The position numbers and the translations under genes were made by a program. 64,000 nt of DNA. It comes from Sphaerisporangium fuscum (GTDB lineage Bacteria; Actinomycetota; Actinomycetes; Streptosporangiales; Streptosporangiaceae). Below, piece by piece: positions 1 to 7,814 of the stretch. The notes beneath the pieces are model-generated. The model was not told the origin of the DNA. It saw nothing but the letters and a program-made list of their open reading frames with translations, and did no database searches. The DNA lies in the NCBI RefSeq assembly GCF_018531465.1, contig NZ_JAHDTF010000038.1:1-64000 (forward strand). The letters are read 5' to 3'. The first letter of the stretch is position 1. The number at the start of each line of letters is the position of its first letter.

Positions 1-1
1 C

Positions 2-760
2 CGCCCCTACGGGTCGGCGCTGCGCCAGGACGCCCCCACCGCCCTGCTCCCCATGGCCCTGGTGCCCGCTCTCACCTATCTGGTGTCCTGGACCGGCTGG
101 TTCGCCACCCCCTACGGCTGGGGCCGCGACTGGGCCCAGGCCACCAGCGCCGGATGGCCCTACTGGGTGTTCAGTTCGCTGCGGTCCTGGGTGGGCTACC
201 AGGTGCAGGTGCTCGGCTTCCACACCGGCCTGACGGACCATCACGACTACCAGTCGTGGCCCTGGCAGTGGCCGCTGCTGCTGCGCCCGGTGGCGTTCTA
301 CTACCCCGACAACAGCAAGGGGTGCGGCGCGGACAAGTGCTCCGAGGCCATCCTCGGCGTCGGCACGCCGGTCATCTGGTTCGGCGCGGTGATCGCCCTC
401 ATCGCGCTCCTCGCCTGGTACGTCTCCACCCGCGACTGGCGCGCCGGCGCGGTGCTGCTGGCGTACGCCGCCGGGTGGCTCCCGTGGTTCTACTACGCGG
501 TCTCCGACCACCGCACGATGTTCCTGTTCTACATGGCCCCCCTGCTGCCGTTCATGATCCTCGCCCTGACCCTGGCCGCCGGACTGATCATCGGCCCCGC
601 CGGGGCGGGCACCACCCGCAGGGCGGCCGGCGCCGCCGTCGTGGGGGCGTTCATGCTGCTGACCATCGTGAACTTCGGCTGGCTGCACCCCGTGCTGTCC
701 GCCGAGCTCGTCCCGTTCGAGGAGTGGAACAGGCGGATGCTGTTCCGCAGCTGGATCTAG
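2..760 (+). CDS. Protein O-mannosyltransferase (PMT), C-terminal part
   Basis: This is the 3' part of a gene that enters from the left edge. The frame is open from base 2, so the first visible ATG at 53 is internal. About 252 residues are visible. They hold at least five hydrophobic segments and the sequence SDHRTMFLFYMAPLLPF, which resembles the conserved C-terminal four-helix (PMT_4TMC) region of dolichyl-phosphate-mannose protein mannosyltransferases. Family knowledge: these membrane enzymes move mannose from polyprenyl-phosphomannose onto Ser/Thr of exported proteins. The N-terminal catalytic Asp-Glu region lies outside the window. The gene ends tail to tail with the next gene, overlapping it by four bases. 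Confidence 0.9.
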   Translation, partial: RPYGSALRQDAPTALLPMALVPALTYLVSWTGWFATPYGWGRDWAQATSAGWPYWVFSSLRSWVGYQVQVLGFHTGLTDHHDYQSWPWQWPLLLRPVAFYYPDNSKGCGADKCSEAILGVGTPVIWFGAVIALIALLAWYVSTRDWRAGAVLLAYAAGWLPWFYYAVSDHRTMFLFYMAPLLPFMILALTLAAGLIIGPAGAGTTRRAAGAAVVGAFMLLTIVNFGWLHPVLSAELVPFEEWNRRMLFRSWI

Positions 761-2259
761 GCCTGTTCCGAGGCCACCTCGCGCGGGCGCCGTACCCACT
801 GGCTGAGCGCGACGGCGGCGGCGAGGAAGGCCAGGGGGGCGGCGGGCAGCAGGTAGCGGTAGTCGAACTCGGCCGTCGCGGCGGGGGACACCACCAGGGC
901 GGCCGCCGCGACCAGGGGGAGCAGCGCGGGGCCGCCGAGCCGCCGCCAGCGCGCGACCACCCCCGCCGCGCCGACCAGCATGGCGATGCCGATGCCGAGC
1001 CCGGGAAGGTAGGCCACGCGCTGGTAGCGCTCCATGATCGTGGCCCAGGGCCAGTAGACCTTCGTGCTGGCCCGGCCCTGCTCGTAGGCCACCATCTCGC
1101 GGTCGACCGTGGTGCCCCCGTACGCCGGCCAGTGCGGCGGCGACTTCAGCAGCCTGACGGAGTCGCCCGCCGAGACGCCGTTGCTGTCGAACTGGTACTG
1201 CTTCCAGGTGTTCGCGTCGGGCCAGACCGGGCGGTCCCAGCGGAAGCTGCGCACCAGGTCGCCCGCGACCACCCGGAGGTAGTCGCCGGGCTGCGCGAGG
1301 ATCGCCCGCTTGGCGAACGCGCCCGCCGTGTCGTTGACCGCCCTGTTGAACTTGTCGGTGCCGAAGCGGTGGAGCACCTCCCCCTGGCCGGTGTACCAGA
1401 GGTAGAGCTGCGAGAACGGGGTGGACGGGCTGCTCGGGTTGTTGCAGAGCGGGATGAGGTCCTGCTCGCGCTGGAGGTCCGGCTTGATCTTCTTGCAGTC
1501 GGCGAACTTCGCGGTGCGCATGTACAGGATGAGCCCGTCGCTCTGCGTCAGGGCGAACTGCCCGTGGGCGCTGGCGAACCACCCCATGTACGCCAGGACC
1601 GGCACCGCGCAGGCGGTGACGACCGCCGCGATCGGCCTCCAGCCGGTGCGCTTGATGACCAGGAAGACCACGACCACGACCAGGATCGGCAGGCCGATGC
1701 TGCGGGTGAGCGCGATCAGCGCGAGTAGCAGCCCCGCCGAGATCCCCGTACGCCATGACATGGAGTCATGCCACAGCACCAATGTGACAAGCCCCACGAT
1801 CAGCACCGTGAACATGGTGTCGGACATGATCAACTGTTCGAGCTGGATCTGGTAGGCGTCGAACAGCACCGGCACGGTGGCGAGCGTGGCGCCCCAGTCG
1901 GGCAGGCCAAATTTGCGTCTCAGAAGCACATAGATCAGCACCGCCGTCGCCAGCCCCATGAGGTGCTGGGTAAAGACGACCAGCCCGAAGCTGTGGAAGG
2001 GCTTGAGGATCAGCAGCCAGAACCCGTACCCGTCCGGACGGATCGGGTGCGGGCGGGGGTGCAGGGCGACCGAGACGTACTCGTAGGAGTCGTTGAACCA
2101 CATCGCCGGCCGGTAGCCCAGCATCGTGATCACCCGGAGCGCGGCGCCCAGCGTGAAGGCGATCACGAACAGGCGGCGCCGCTTCAGGAACCCGAGCAGA
2201 CGCGCGCCCCTGCGCGGCGTGGGCGCGTCGGCCTGTGCCGGTTCGGCAACGGTCACCAT
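757..2259 (-). CDS. GT-C family membrane glycosyltransferase (ArnT/PMT-like)
   Basis: The protein has 500 residues with a short basic cytoplasmic N-terminus and about ten hydrophobic segments, the first near residue 31. An acidic motif NDSYEY at residues 56-61, just after the first membrane segment, matches the catalytic loop position of GT-C glycosyltransferases that use polyprenyl-phosphate sugars. A long non-hydrophobic stretch (about residues 225-405) with several cysteines is probably a periplasmic-side domain. The gene converges on the PMT gene and is divergent from the GT2 gene, whose product could make the lipid-linked sugar donor. The substrate cannot be told from the sequence. The start is the ATG followed by VTVAEPAQ. 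Confidence 0.85.
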   Translation of the reverse strand: MVTVAEPAQADAPTPRRGARLLGFLKRRRLFVIAFTLGAALRVITMLGYRPAMWFNDSYEYVSVALHPRPHPIRPDGYGFWLLILKPFHSFGLVVFTQHLMGLATAVLIYVLLRRKFGLPDWGATLATVPVLFDAYQIQLEQLIMSDTMFTVLIVGLVTLVLWHDSMSWRTGISAGLLLALIALTRSIGLPILVVVVVFLVIKRTGWRPIAAVVTACAVPVLAYMGWFASAHGQFALTQSDGLILYMRTAKFADCKKIKPDLQREQDLIPLCNNPSSPSTPFSQLYLWYTGQGEVLHRFGTDKFNRAVNDTAGAFAKRAILAQPGDYLRVVAGDLVRSFRWDRPVWPDANTWKQYQFDSNGVSAGDSVRLLKSPPHWPAYGGTTVDREMVAYEQGRASTKVYWPWATIMERYQRVAYLPGLGIGIAMLVGAAGVVARWRRLGGPALLPLVAAAALVVSPAATAEFDYRYLLPAAPLAFLAAAVALSQWVRRPREVASEQA

Positions 2260-2341
2260 GGTTTACAGGATGCCAGCCGTTTCGTGGACTTGACCCGAGC
2301 AGGTTGGGGCAGAGGGCATCATGGTCTAACTACGGACCGAA

Positions 2342-3604
2342 ATGATCGACGCGCAGACGAGAGGTTTCGACGTGGAACTGACCGTGGTCATGCCATGCCT
2401 GAACGAGGCGGAGACCGTCGAGACGTGCGTTCGCAAGGCACTCGCCTGCATGGCGGAGCACGGCATCGAGGGTGAAGTCGTGATCGCCGACAACGGCAGC
2501 ACCGACGGATCCCAGCAACTGGCCCGCGACGCCGGGGCACGTGTGGTGCACGTGGACGCCAAGGGGTACGGCAACGCCCTCATGGGCGGCATCCGCGCCG
2601 CCCGTGGCCGCTACGTCATCATGGGAGACGCCGACGACTCCTACGACTTCACCGCGCTGCTGCCGTTCGTCGAGCAGCTGCGCGACGGGGCCGACCTGGT
2701 GATGGGCAACCGCTTCCGCGGGGGCATCGCGCCGGGCGCCATGCCCCCGCTCCACCGCTACCTCGGCAACCCCGTGTTGTCGTTCATCGGCCGGCTGTTC
2801 TTCCCCAGCCAGATCCGCGACTTCCACTGCGGCCTGCGGGGGTTCCGGCGCGACTCCATCCTCAAGCTGGGCCTGCAGACCGGCGGCATGGAGTTCGCCA
2901 GCGAGATGGTGGTCAAGGCCACGCTGCAGGGCCTCGACGTGCGCGAGGTGCCCACCACCCTCAGCCCCGACGGCCGCTCCCGCCCGCCGCACCTCCGCTC
3001 CTGGCGCGACGGCTGGCGCCACCTGCGCTTCCTGCTGCTGTACAGCCCGCGCTGGCTGTTCCTGATCCCCGGCATCGCCCTGATGGTCCTCGGCCTGGTG
3101 GCGGGCACCGCCCTCACCTTCGGCCCGGTCTACATCGGCAAGCTGGCCTTCGACGTCGACACCCTCGTCGGCGCGTCGGCGATGGTGGTGATCGGGTTCC
3201 AGGCGGTGCTGTTCGGCCTGTTCACCAAGGTGTACGCCGCCGAGGAGGGCTTCCTGCCCGAGGACAGGCGGGTCAAGCGCCTGGTCGACGTGGTCACCCT
3301 CGAGAAGGGCCTGGTCGCGGGCGGCCTGCTGGCCATCGCCGGTCTGGCCGGCATGGTCGCCTCGCTCGCCCACTGGCAGGTGCGCAACTTCGGCCCCCTG
3401 CTCCCCGCGGAGTCGCTGCGCCTGGTCGTCCCGTCGGCGACCGCGCTCATCATGAGCTTCCAGACGATCTTCGCCTCGCTGTTCATCAGCATCCTGGGCA
3501 TCCGCCGCACCAAGGAGACCCCGGTCGACGTCGCCGCCTCCGCGGCCGAGGAGGCCGCCGAGGCCGTGAAGCGCGACTCCGCCCCGGAGTCGACTCCCGC
3601 CTGA
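2342..3604 (+). CDS. GT2 glycosyltransferase with C-terminal membrane domain
   Basis: The protein has 420 residues. The N-terminal half (about 12-235) is a GT-A fold family 2 glycosyltransferase with the opening strand VVMPCLNEAETV and the nucleotide-sugar DxD motif DADD at 96-99. The C-terminal half has four hydrophobic segments (about 237-258, 275-295, 322-340, 372-392). This layout matches polyprenyl-phosphate sugar synthases of the dolichyl-phosphate glucose/mannose type. Its product would be a lipid-linked donor for the neighbouring GT-C enzymes; this is inference from proximity. The first ATG was taken as start, with no strong ribosome site before it. The spacer to the divergent gene is 82 bases. 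Confidence 0.88.
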   Translation: MIDAQTRGFDVELTVVMPCLNEAETVETCVRKALACMAEHGIEGEVVIADNGSTDGSQQLARDAGARVVHVDAKGYGNALMGGIRAARGRYVIMGDADDSYDFTALLPFVEQLRDGADLVMGNRFRGGIAPGAMPPLHRYLGNPVLSFIGRLFFPSQIRDFHCGLRGFRRDSILKLGLQTGGMEFASEMVVKATLQGLDVREVPTTLSPDGRSRPPHLRSWRDGWRHLRFLLLYSPRWLFLIPGIALMVLGLVAGTALTFGPVYIGKLAFDVDTLVGASAMVVIGFQAVLFGLFTKVYAAEEGFLPEDRRVKRLVDVVTLEKGLVAGGLLAIAGLAGMVASLAHWQVRNFGPLLPAESLRLVVPSATALIMSFQTIFASLFISILGIRRTKETPVDVAASAAEEAAEAVKRDSAPESTPA

Positions 3605-3611
3605 GCCGTGC

Positions 3612-3706
3612 GAGGGCGCGCCGGTGGTCAGAGGGAGGAAGGGAGCGGGACGAGCCCGTCCGAATGACGACCGAAGACCATCGGCCCGAGGAGCGCCCTC
3701 GCGCCG
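3612..3706. repeat. Copy A of a ~90-bp intergenic repeat, before metG
   Basis: This spacer matches 5645-5740 almost base for base apart from small gaps. Shared blocks include GGTGGTC, AGGGAG, ACGAGCCCGT and GGAGCGCCC. Both copies can pair end to end: GAGGGCGC at 3612-3619 is complementary to GCGCCCTC at 3693-3700. A transcript could therefore fold into a long hairpin. One copy lies directly upstream of metG and the other directly upstream of tatD. No reading frame is conserved between the copies. Confidence 0.65.
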
Positions 3707-3822
3707 CCCGTCGGCAGGACGCGCCGTGAACAAGAGCGCCCAGGCGCGGCGCGTCCGAAGGATGCGCCGTAAACGCGGTAATGAGTTCGAGACGGCGCGT
3801 CCGGCCCTCTAGGCTTGTCAAC

Positions 3823-5604
3823 ATGTCCCAGCACATTCTGACCGCCGTCGCGTGGCCCTATGCCAACGGTCCCCGCCACATCGGGCACGTCTCCGGGTTC
3901 GGCGTGCCGTCCGACGTCTTCAGCCGTTACCAGCGGATGGCGGGCAACAAGGTGCTGATGGTCAGCGGCACCGACGAGCACGGCACGCCCATCCAGGTGC
4001 AGGCCGACAAGGAGGGCGTGACCGCCCGCCAGCTCGCCGACCGCTACAACCGGGTCATCGCCGAGGACCTCAGGGCGCTCGGCCTGTCGTACGACCTGTT
4101 CACCCGCACCACGACGCGCAACCACTACGCCGTGGCGCAGGAGATCTTCAAGGGGCTGTACGACAACGGCTACATCTTCCCCAAGACCACCCTCGGCGCC
4201 GTCTCGCCGTCCACCGGCCGCACCCTGCCCGACCGCTACATCGAGGGCACCTGCCCCATCTGCGGGTACGACGGGGCGCGCGGCGACCAGTGCGACAACT
4301 GCGGCAACCAGCTCGACCCGATCGACCTGATCAACCCCAAGAGCCGCATCAACGGCGAGACGCCCAAGTTCGTCGAGACCGAGCACTTCATGCTCGACCT
4401 GCCGGCCTTCACCGAGGTGCTCGGGAGCTGGCTGCAGTCCAAGCAGGGCGAGTGGCGGCCCAACGTCCTGAAGTTCTCGCTCAACCTGCTCGGCGACATC
4501 CAGCCGCGGGCGATCAGCCGTGACCTCGACTGGGGTGTGCCGATCCCGCTGGAGGGCTGGCGCGACCGCGACGACAAGCGGCTGTACGTCTGGTTCGACG
4601 CGGTCATCGGCTACCTCAGCGCCTCCATCGAGTGGGCGCGTCGGTCCGGCGACCCCGACGCCTGGCGGCAGTGGTGGCAGAACCCCGACGCCCGCGGCTA
4701 CTACTTCATGGGCAAGGACAACATCGTCTTCCACGCCGAGATCTGGCCGGCGATGCTGTTCGGCTACAACGGCCAGGGTGCGCGGGGCGGCTCGCCGGGA
4801 TCGCTCGGCACGCTCGAGCTGCCGTCCGAGGTGGTCTCCAGCGAGTTCCTGACGATGGAGGGCCGCAAGTTCTCCTCCAGCCGCCAGGTCGTGATCTACG
4901 TCCGCGACTTCCTGGAGCGCTACGACGCCGACGCGCTGCGCTACTACATCGCGGTCGCGGGCCCGGAGAACCAGGACACCGACTTCACCTGGTCGGAGTT
5001 CGTCAACCGCAACAACGGCGAGCTGGTCGCCGCCTGGGGCAACCTCGTCAACCGGTCGATCTCGATGGCCGCCAAGAACTTCGGCGTGGTGCCCGAGGCC
5101 GGCGACCTCACCGACGCCGACCGGGCGCTGCTGGAGCGCAGCCGGGCCGCGTTCCCGGCCGTCGGCGCCGAGCTCGGCCGCTCGCGGTTCAAGAACGCCG
5201 TCACCGAGGCGTTCGACGTCGTGCGCGACGCCAACCGCTACCTCGCCGAGCAGGAGCCCTGGAAGCTCAAGGACGATCCCGAGCGCGTGAAGTCGATCCT
5301 GCACGTGGCGCTCCAGGTCGTCGACGACGCCAAGACGCTGCTCACGCCGTTCCTGCCGACCTCCTCCAACAAGGTGTATTCGATGCTCGGCGGGCAGGGC
5401 GTGTGGTCCGGCATGCCGGAGATCCGCGAGGTCGACGAGGAGGGCGGCGGCTCCTACCCCGTCATCACCGGCGAGTACGACGGTGCCGCCACCTGGGAGT
5501 CGAAGCCCATCCGGCCCGGCATCCCCCTGGCCCCGCCGACCCCGCTGTTCACCAAGCTCGACCCGAAGGTCGTCGACGAGGAACTCGCCCGCCTCGGCGA
5601 GTGA
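3823..5604 (+). CDS. metG: Methionyl-tRNA synthetase
   Basis: MetRS attaches methionine to initiator and elongator tRNA-Met in the cytoplasm. The 593-residue protein has the class I signature PRHIGH (about 17-22). A four-cysteine zinc knuckle lies at C144, C147, C157 and C160. A KFSSS form of the KMSKS loop is at 349-353, and the anticodon-binding helical domain follows. There is no C-terminal tRNA-binding EMAP domain, as is usual for this length. The start at 3823 (MSQHILTAVAW) was preferred over an in-frame ATG at 3781. The extra 14 residues of the longer form are arginine-rich and lie outside the conserved fold. The gene stands alone between two copies of an intergenic repeat and heads the metG-tatD-rpf-ksgA-ispE order common in actinobacteria. 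Confidence 0.97.
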   Translation: MSQHILTAVAWPYANGPRHIGHVSGFGVPSDVFSRYQRMAGNKVLMVSGTDEHGTPIQVQADKEGVTARQLADRYNRVIAEDLRALGLSYDLFTRTTTRNHYAVAQEIFKGLYDNGYIFPKTTLGAVSPSTGRTLPDRYIEGTCPICGYDGARGDQCDNCGNQLDPIDLINPKSRINGETPKFVETEHFMLDLPAFTEVLGSWLQSKQGEWRPNVLKFSLNLLGDIQPRAISRDLDWGVPIPLEGWRDRDDKRLYVWFDAVIGYLSASIEWARRSGDPDAWRQWWQNPDARGYYFMGKDNIVFHAEIWPAMLFGYNGQGARGGSPGSLGTLELPSEVVSSEFLTMEGRKFSSSRQVVIYVRDFLERYDADALRYYIAVAGPENQDTDFTWSEFVNRNNGELVAAWGNLVNRSISMAAKNFGVVPEAGDLTDADRALLERSRAAFPAVGAELGRSRFKNAVTEAFDVVRDANRYLAEQEPWKLKDDPERVKSILHVALQVVDDAKTLLTPFLPTSSNKVYSMLGGQGVWSGMPEIREVDEEGGGSYPVITGEYDGAATWESKPIRPGIPLAPPTPLFTKLDPKVVDEELARLGE

Positions 5605-5606
5605 CC

Positions 5607-5778
5607 GCGCCCCTCGCCGCCGAGCGAAGGCGAGGCAATCAAGTACGGGCGCGGCGGTGGTCTGAGGAGGAGGGAGGGTGAGGTACGAGCCCGTACGACG
5701 ACGAAGCCCGCCGCCTCAAGGAGCGCCCCTCGCCGCCGAGCGGAGCGAGGCAATCAAGCACCGCGAGGCGATCAAATA
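5607..5778. repeat. Copy B of the ~90-bp repeat with nested 36-bp direct repeats, before tatD
   Basis: The spacer after metG holds copy B of the ~90-bp element (5645-5740). It overlaps a pair of direct repeats at 5607-5643 and 5723-5758, which share GCGCCCCTCGCCGCCGAGCG followed by CGAGGCAATCAAG. A third degenerate piece, CGAGGCGATCAAA, begins near 5764. An ATG-initiated frame runs through this stretch into tatD, but the repeats and the arginine-rich translation make it unlikely to be coding. Confidence 0.65.
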
Positions 5779-5800
5779 CAGCCCGATGGAGAGCATGCCT

Positions 5801-6655
5801 GTGACCAGCATCCCCGCCGCCCCGGAGCCGCTCGGGGCGGAGGTGTTCGACAGCCACTGCCACCTCGACATCATGGTCGGCGACCGGCGGGCGTCCTCCG
5901 GTGACCCGGTGGCGCTCGCCGCGCAGGCGGCGGGCGGCAGTGTCGAGCGCATCCTCCGCGAGGCGCGGGCGGTGGGTGTCACGCGTCTGGTGACGATCGG
6001 GTACGACCTGCGCTCCTCGCAGTGGAACGCCGAGACGGCACGCGTCCACGAGGGCGTGTACGCGGGCGTGGCGATCCATCCGAACGAGGCCCACGCCGCG
6101 ACGCCGGAGACGCTGACCGAGATCGAGAAGCTCGCGCGCGAGCCGCATGTGAGGGCCGTGGGGGAGACCGGGCTCGACTACTTCCGCGACTGGGCCTCCA
6201 AGGACGACCAGCACGCCTCCTTCCGGGCGCACATCGAGATCGCCAAGCGCACGGGCAAGGCGCTGGTGATCCACGACCGCGAGGCCCACGACGACGTGCT
6301 GCGGGTCCTGGCCGAGGAGGGCGCCCCGGACGTGGTCGTCTTCCACAGCTACTCGGGTGACGCCGAGATGGCCCGCGCGTGCGTCGACGCCGGATATTTC
6401 ATGTCATTCTCCGGCCCGGTGACCTACAAGAACGCCGGCTACCTCCGCGAGGCGGCCGAGGTGGCTCCCCCCGAGCTCGTCCTCGTCGAGACCGACGCCC
6501 CCTACCTGCCGCCCACCCCGCACCGCGGCAAGCCCAACGCGCCCTACCTCATCCCGCTGACGTTGCGCTGCCTCGCCGAGGTCAAGGGCATGCATGTGGA
6601 TGACCTGGCGCGCACCGTCAGCGCCAACGGCGAGCGGGTCTTCGGCGCCTGGTAG
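5801..6655 (+). CDS. tatD: TatD family metal-dependent hydrolase (DNase)
   Basis: This is a TIM-barrel metallohydrolase of the TatD family, whose members are 3'-5' exonucleases or deoxyribonucleases. Metal-binding motifs are visible: DSHCHLD at residues 17-23, the GETGLDY strand with its glutamate, HDREAH, and ETDAPYLPP near the end. The start is uncertain. GTG 5801 has the purine-rich GGAGAG seven bases upstream and gives 284 residues, the usual family length. ATG codons at 5786 and 5795 are close alternatives, and the far upstream ATG at 5678 lies within repeats. It sits between metG and the rpf gene as in many actinobacteria. Confidence 0.94.
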   Translation: MTSIPAAPEPLGAEVFDSHCHLDIMVGDRRASSGDPVALAAQAAGGSVERILREARAVGVTRLVTIGYDLRSSQWNAETARVHEGVYAGVAIHPNEAHAATPETLTEIEKLAREPHVRAVGETGLDYFRDWASKDDQHASFRAHIEIAKRTGKALVIHDREAHDDVLRVLAEEGAPDVVVFHSYSGDAEMARACVDAGYFMSFSGPVTYKNAGYLREAAEVAPPELVLVETDAPYLPPTPHRGKPNAPYLIPLTLRCLAEVKGMHVDDLARTVSANGERVFGAW

Positions 6656-6698
6656 CTCCCGCTTCGATCCCGGCGTCCGGCCCGGTGACCCCAAGTGA

Positions 6699-6729
6699 GG
6701 TTCACGTCACCGTCTGGTTTCGGTGAACC
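6699..6729. promoter_or_regulatory. Inverted repeat upstream of rpf
   Basis: GGTTCAC (6699-6705) and GTGAACC (6723-6729) form a perfect 7-bp inverted repeat with a 17-base gap in the 134-base spacer between tatD and the rpf gene. The gap itself contains GTCACCG and TTTCGGTG, so a smaller nested pairing is possible. It could be an operator for the rpf gene or a weak terminator for tatD. No U-run follows. Confidence 0.35.
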
Positions 6730-6789
6730 GGTTGAGGGGGTGCGGGGCCGGCGTTAGCGTCGGCAGCCGGCCTACCCGAAGGACTCGCT

Positions 6790-7797
6790 GTGGATCGATC
6801 ACCGGCTCGAAAACCCTGCGCCCGGCGCGCCGGATCGCGCCGTGCCCGGCGTCGCCGCTCCCGTCTGCTGTCGGGCGTACGCGCGGTGGCCCGCTCCCGC
6901 TGGACGGCCATCGTCTGCGCCACCGTCGCGGGCGTGGCCGCCGGGTACCTCGTCGGCGTCGTCCCGGCCAAGGAGGTCCACCTGGCCGTCGACGGCGGTG
7001 AGGCGACGGTGCGCAGCTTCGGTGACACCGTGGCGGAGGTGCTGGCCGACTCCGGCGTCCGGGTGGGCCCTGGCGACGAGGTGGCCCCCGTGCCGGGGGC
7101 GCAGGTGCGCGACGGCTCGTCGATCGTCGTCCGGCACGCCAGGCCGCTGGTGCTCACCGTCGACGGGCGCACGAGCCGGCACACCGTGACCGCGCTGAAC
7201 GTCGGCGAGGCCCTCCAGCAGTTGAGCCTGAACCGGCGCCCCGCGACGTTGTCGGCCTCCCGCATGCGCCAGATCCCGATCTCGGGCTTCGCCCTGGACG
7301 TCCGCACCCACCGCAGGGTGACCATCGTGCGGGGCCACAGGCGCGTGACGACGGTCACCATGAGCCGTACGGTGCGCGCGGTGCTGGCCCAGGAGAACAT
7401 CAGGCCGGCCCGGGGCGACAAGGTGCGTCCTCCGCTCGGCGCGTTTCCCGAGGACGGCGCGGTGATCCGCGTCATCCCGGCGGCTCCGCCGCGTCCCGCG
7501 GCACCGCGGTTCCCGCCTCGCCTGGTGGCCGTCCAGCCGGCGGTGGCGGGCCTCAACTGGGCCGCCCTCGCGGTCTGCGAGACCCTCGGCAATCCCCGGG
7601 CGTTCAACCCCAGCGGCCCCTACTACGGCATGTACATGTTCAGCCTGCCCATGTGGCGGGCGGCCGGCGGTATGAGGACGCCGCTCGACTGGCCCCCGGA
7701 GGAGCAGACCTACCGCGCCCAGGTGCTCTACCAGCGGGTCGCGGGCCGCTGGCGCGGCCAGTGGCCCAACTGCGGCGCCCGCCTGTTCAACCGTTGA
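6790..7797 (+). CDS. Resuscitation-promoting-factor-like protein (DUF348 repeats + transglycosylase domain)
   Basis: The predicted secreted or membrane-anchored muralytic enzyme has 335 residues. It has a very basic N-terminus, one hydrophobic anchor (about 38-58), three ubiquitin-like DUF348 repeats (about 64-215), a Pro/Ala linker and a C-terminal lysozyme-like Rpf domain (about 252-335). The catalytic glutamate is E264 in the pair C263-E264. A matching C-terminal cysteine sits in the WPNCGARL segment. There is no G5 domain between the DUF348 repeats and the catalytic domain, so it is shorter than mycobacterial RpfB. The usual GGNW after the catalytic Glu reads LGNP. Rpf proteins cleave peptidoglycan and stimulate outgrowth from dormancy. 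GTG at 6790 is the likely start. Confidence 0.9.
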   Translation: MDRSPARKPCARRAGSRRARRRRSRLLSGVRAVARSRWTAIVCATVAGVAAGYLVGVVPAKEVHLAVDGGEATVRSFGDTVAEVLADSGVRVGPGDEVAPVPGAQVRDGSSIVVRHARPLVLTVDGRTSRHTVTALNVGEALQQLSLNRRPATLSASRMRQIPISGFALDVRTHRRVTIVRGHRRVTTVTMSRTVRAVLAQENIRPARGDKVRPPLGAFPEDGAVIRVIPAAPPRPAAPRFPPRLVAVQPAVAGLNWAALAVCETLGNPRAFNPSGPYYGMYMFSLPMWRAAGGMRTPLDWPPEEQTYRAQVLYQRVAGRWRGQWPNCGARLFNR

Positions 7798-7814
7798 CCG
7801 CCCCTGGCCCCGCC

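Noticed and set aside
154..1728. Long antisense or overlapping frames around the GT-C genes
   Set aside because: They are arginine- and proline-rich translations typical of GC-rich shadow frames and overlap conserved membrane proteins on the real frame.
3781..3822. Longer MetRS start at 3781
   Set aside because: The extra 14 residues are basic and not part of the conserved MetRS start. ATG 3823 begins the fold directly.
5678..5800. Longer TatD N-terminus from 5678
   Set aside because: This extension is encoded by intergenic repeats and has no counterpart in TatD. GTG 5801 has a ribosome site.
6656..6789. A c-di-AMP (ydaO) riboswitch before the rpf gene
   Set aside because: Such riboswitches precede many actinobacterial rpf genes, but the 134-base spacer is too short and lacks the expected helices. 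Only a simple inverted repeat is seen.
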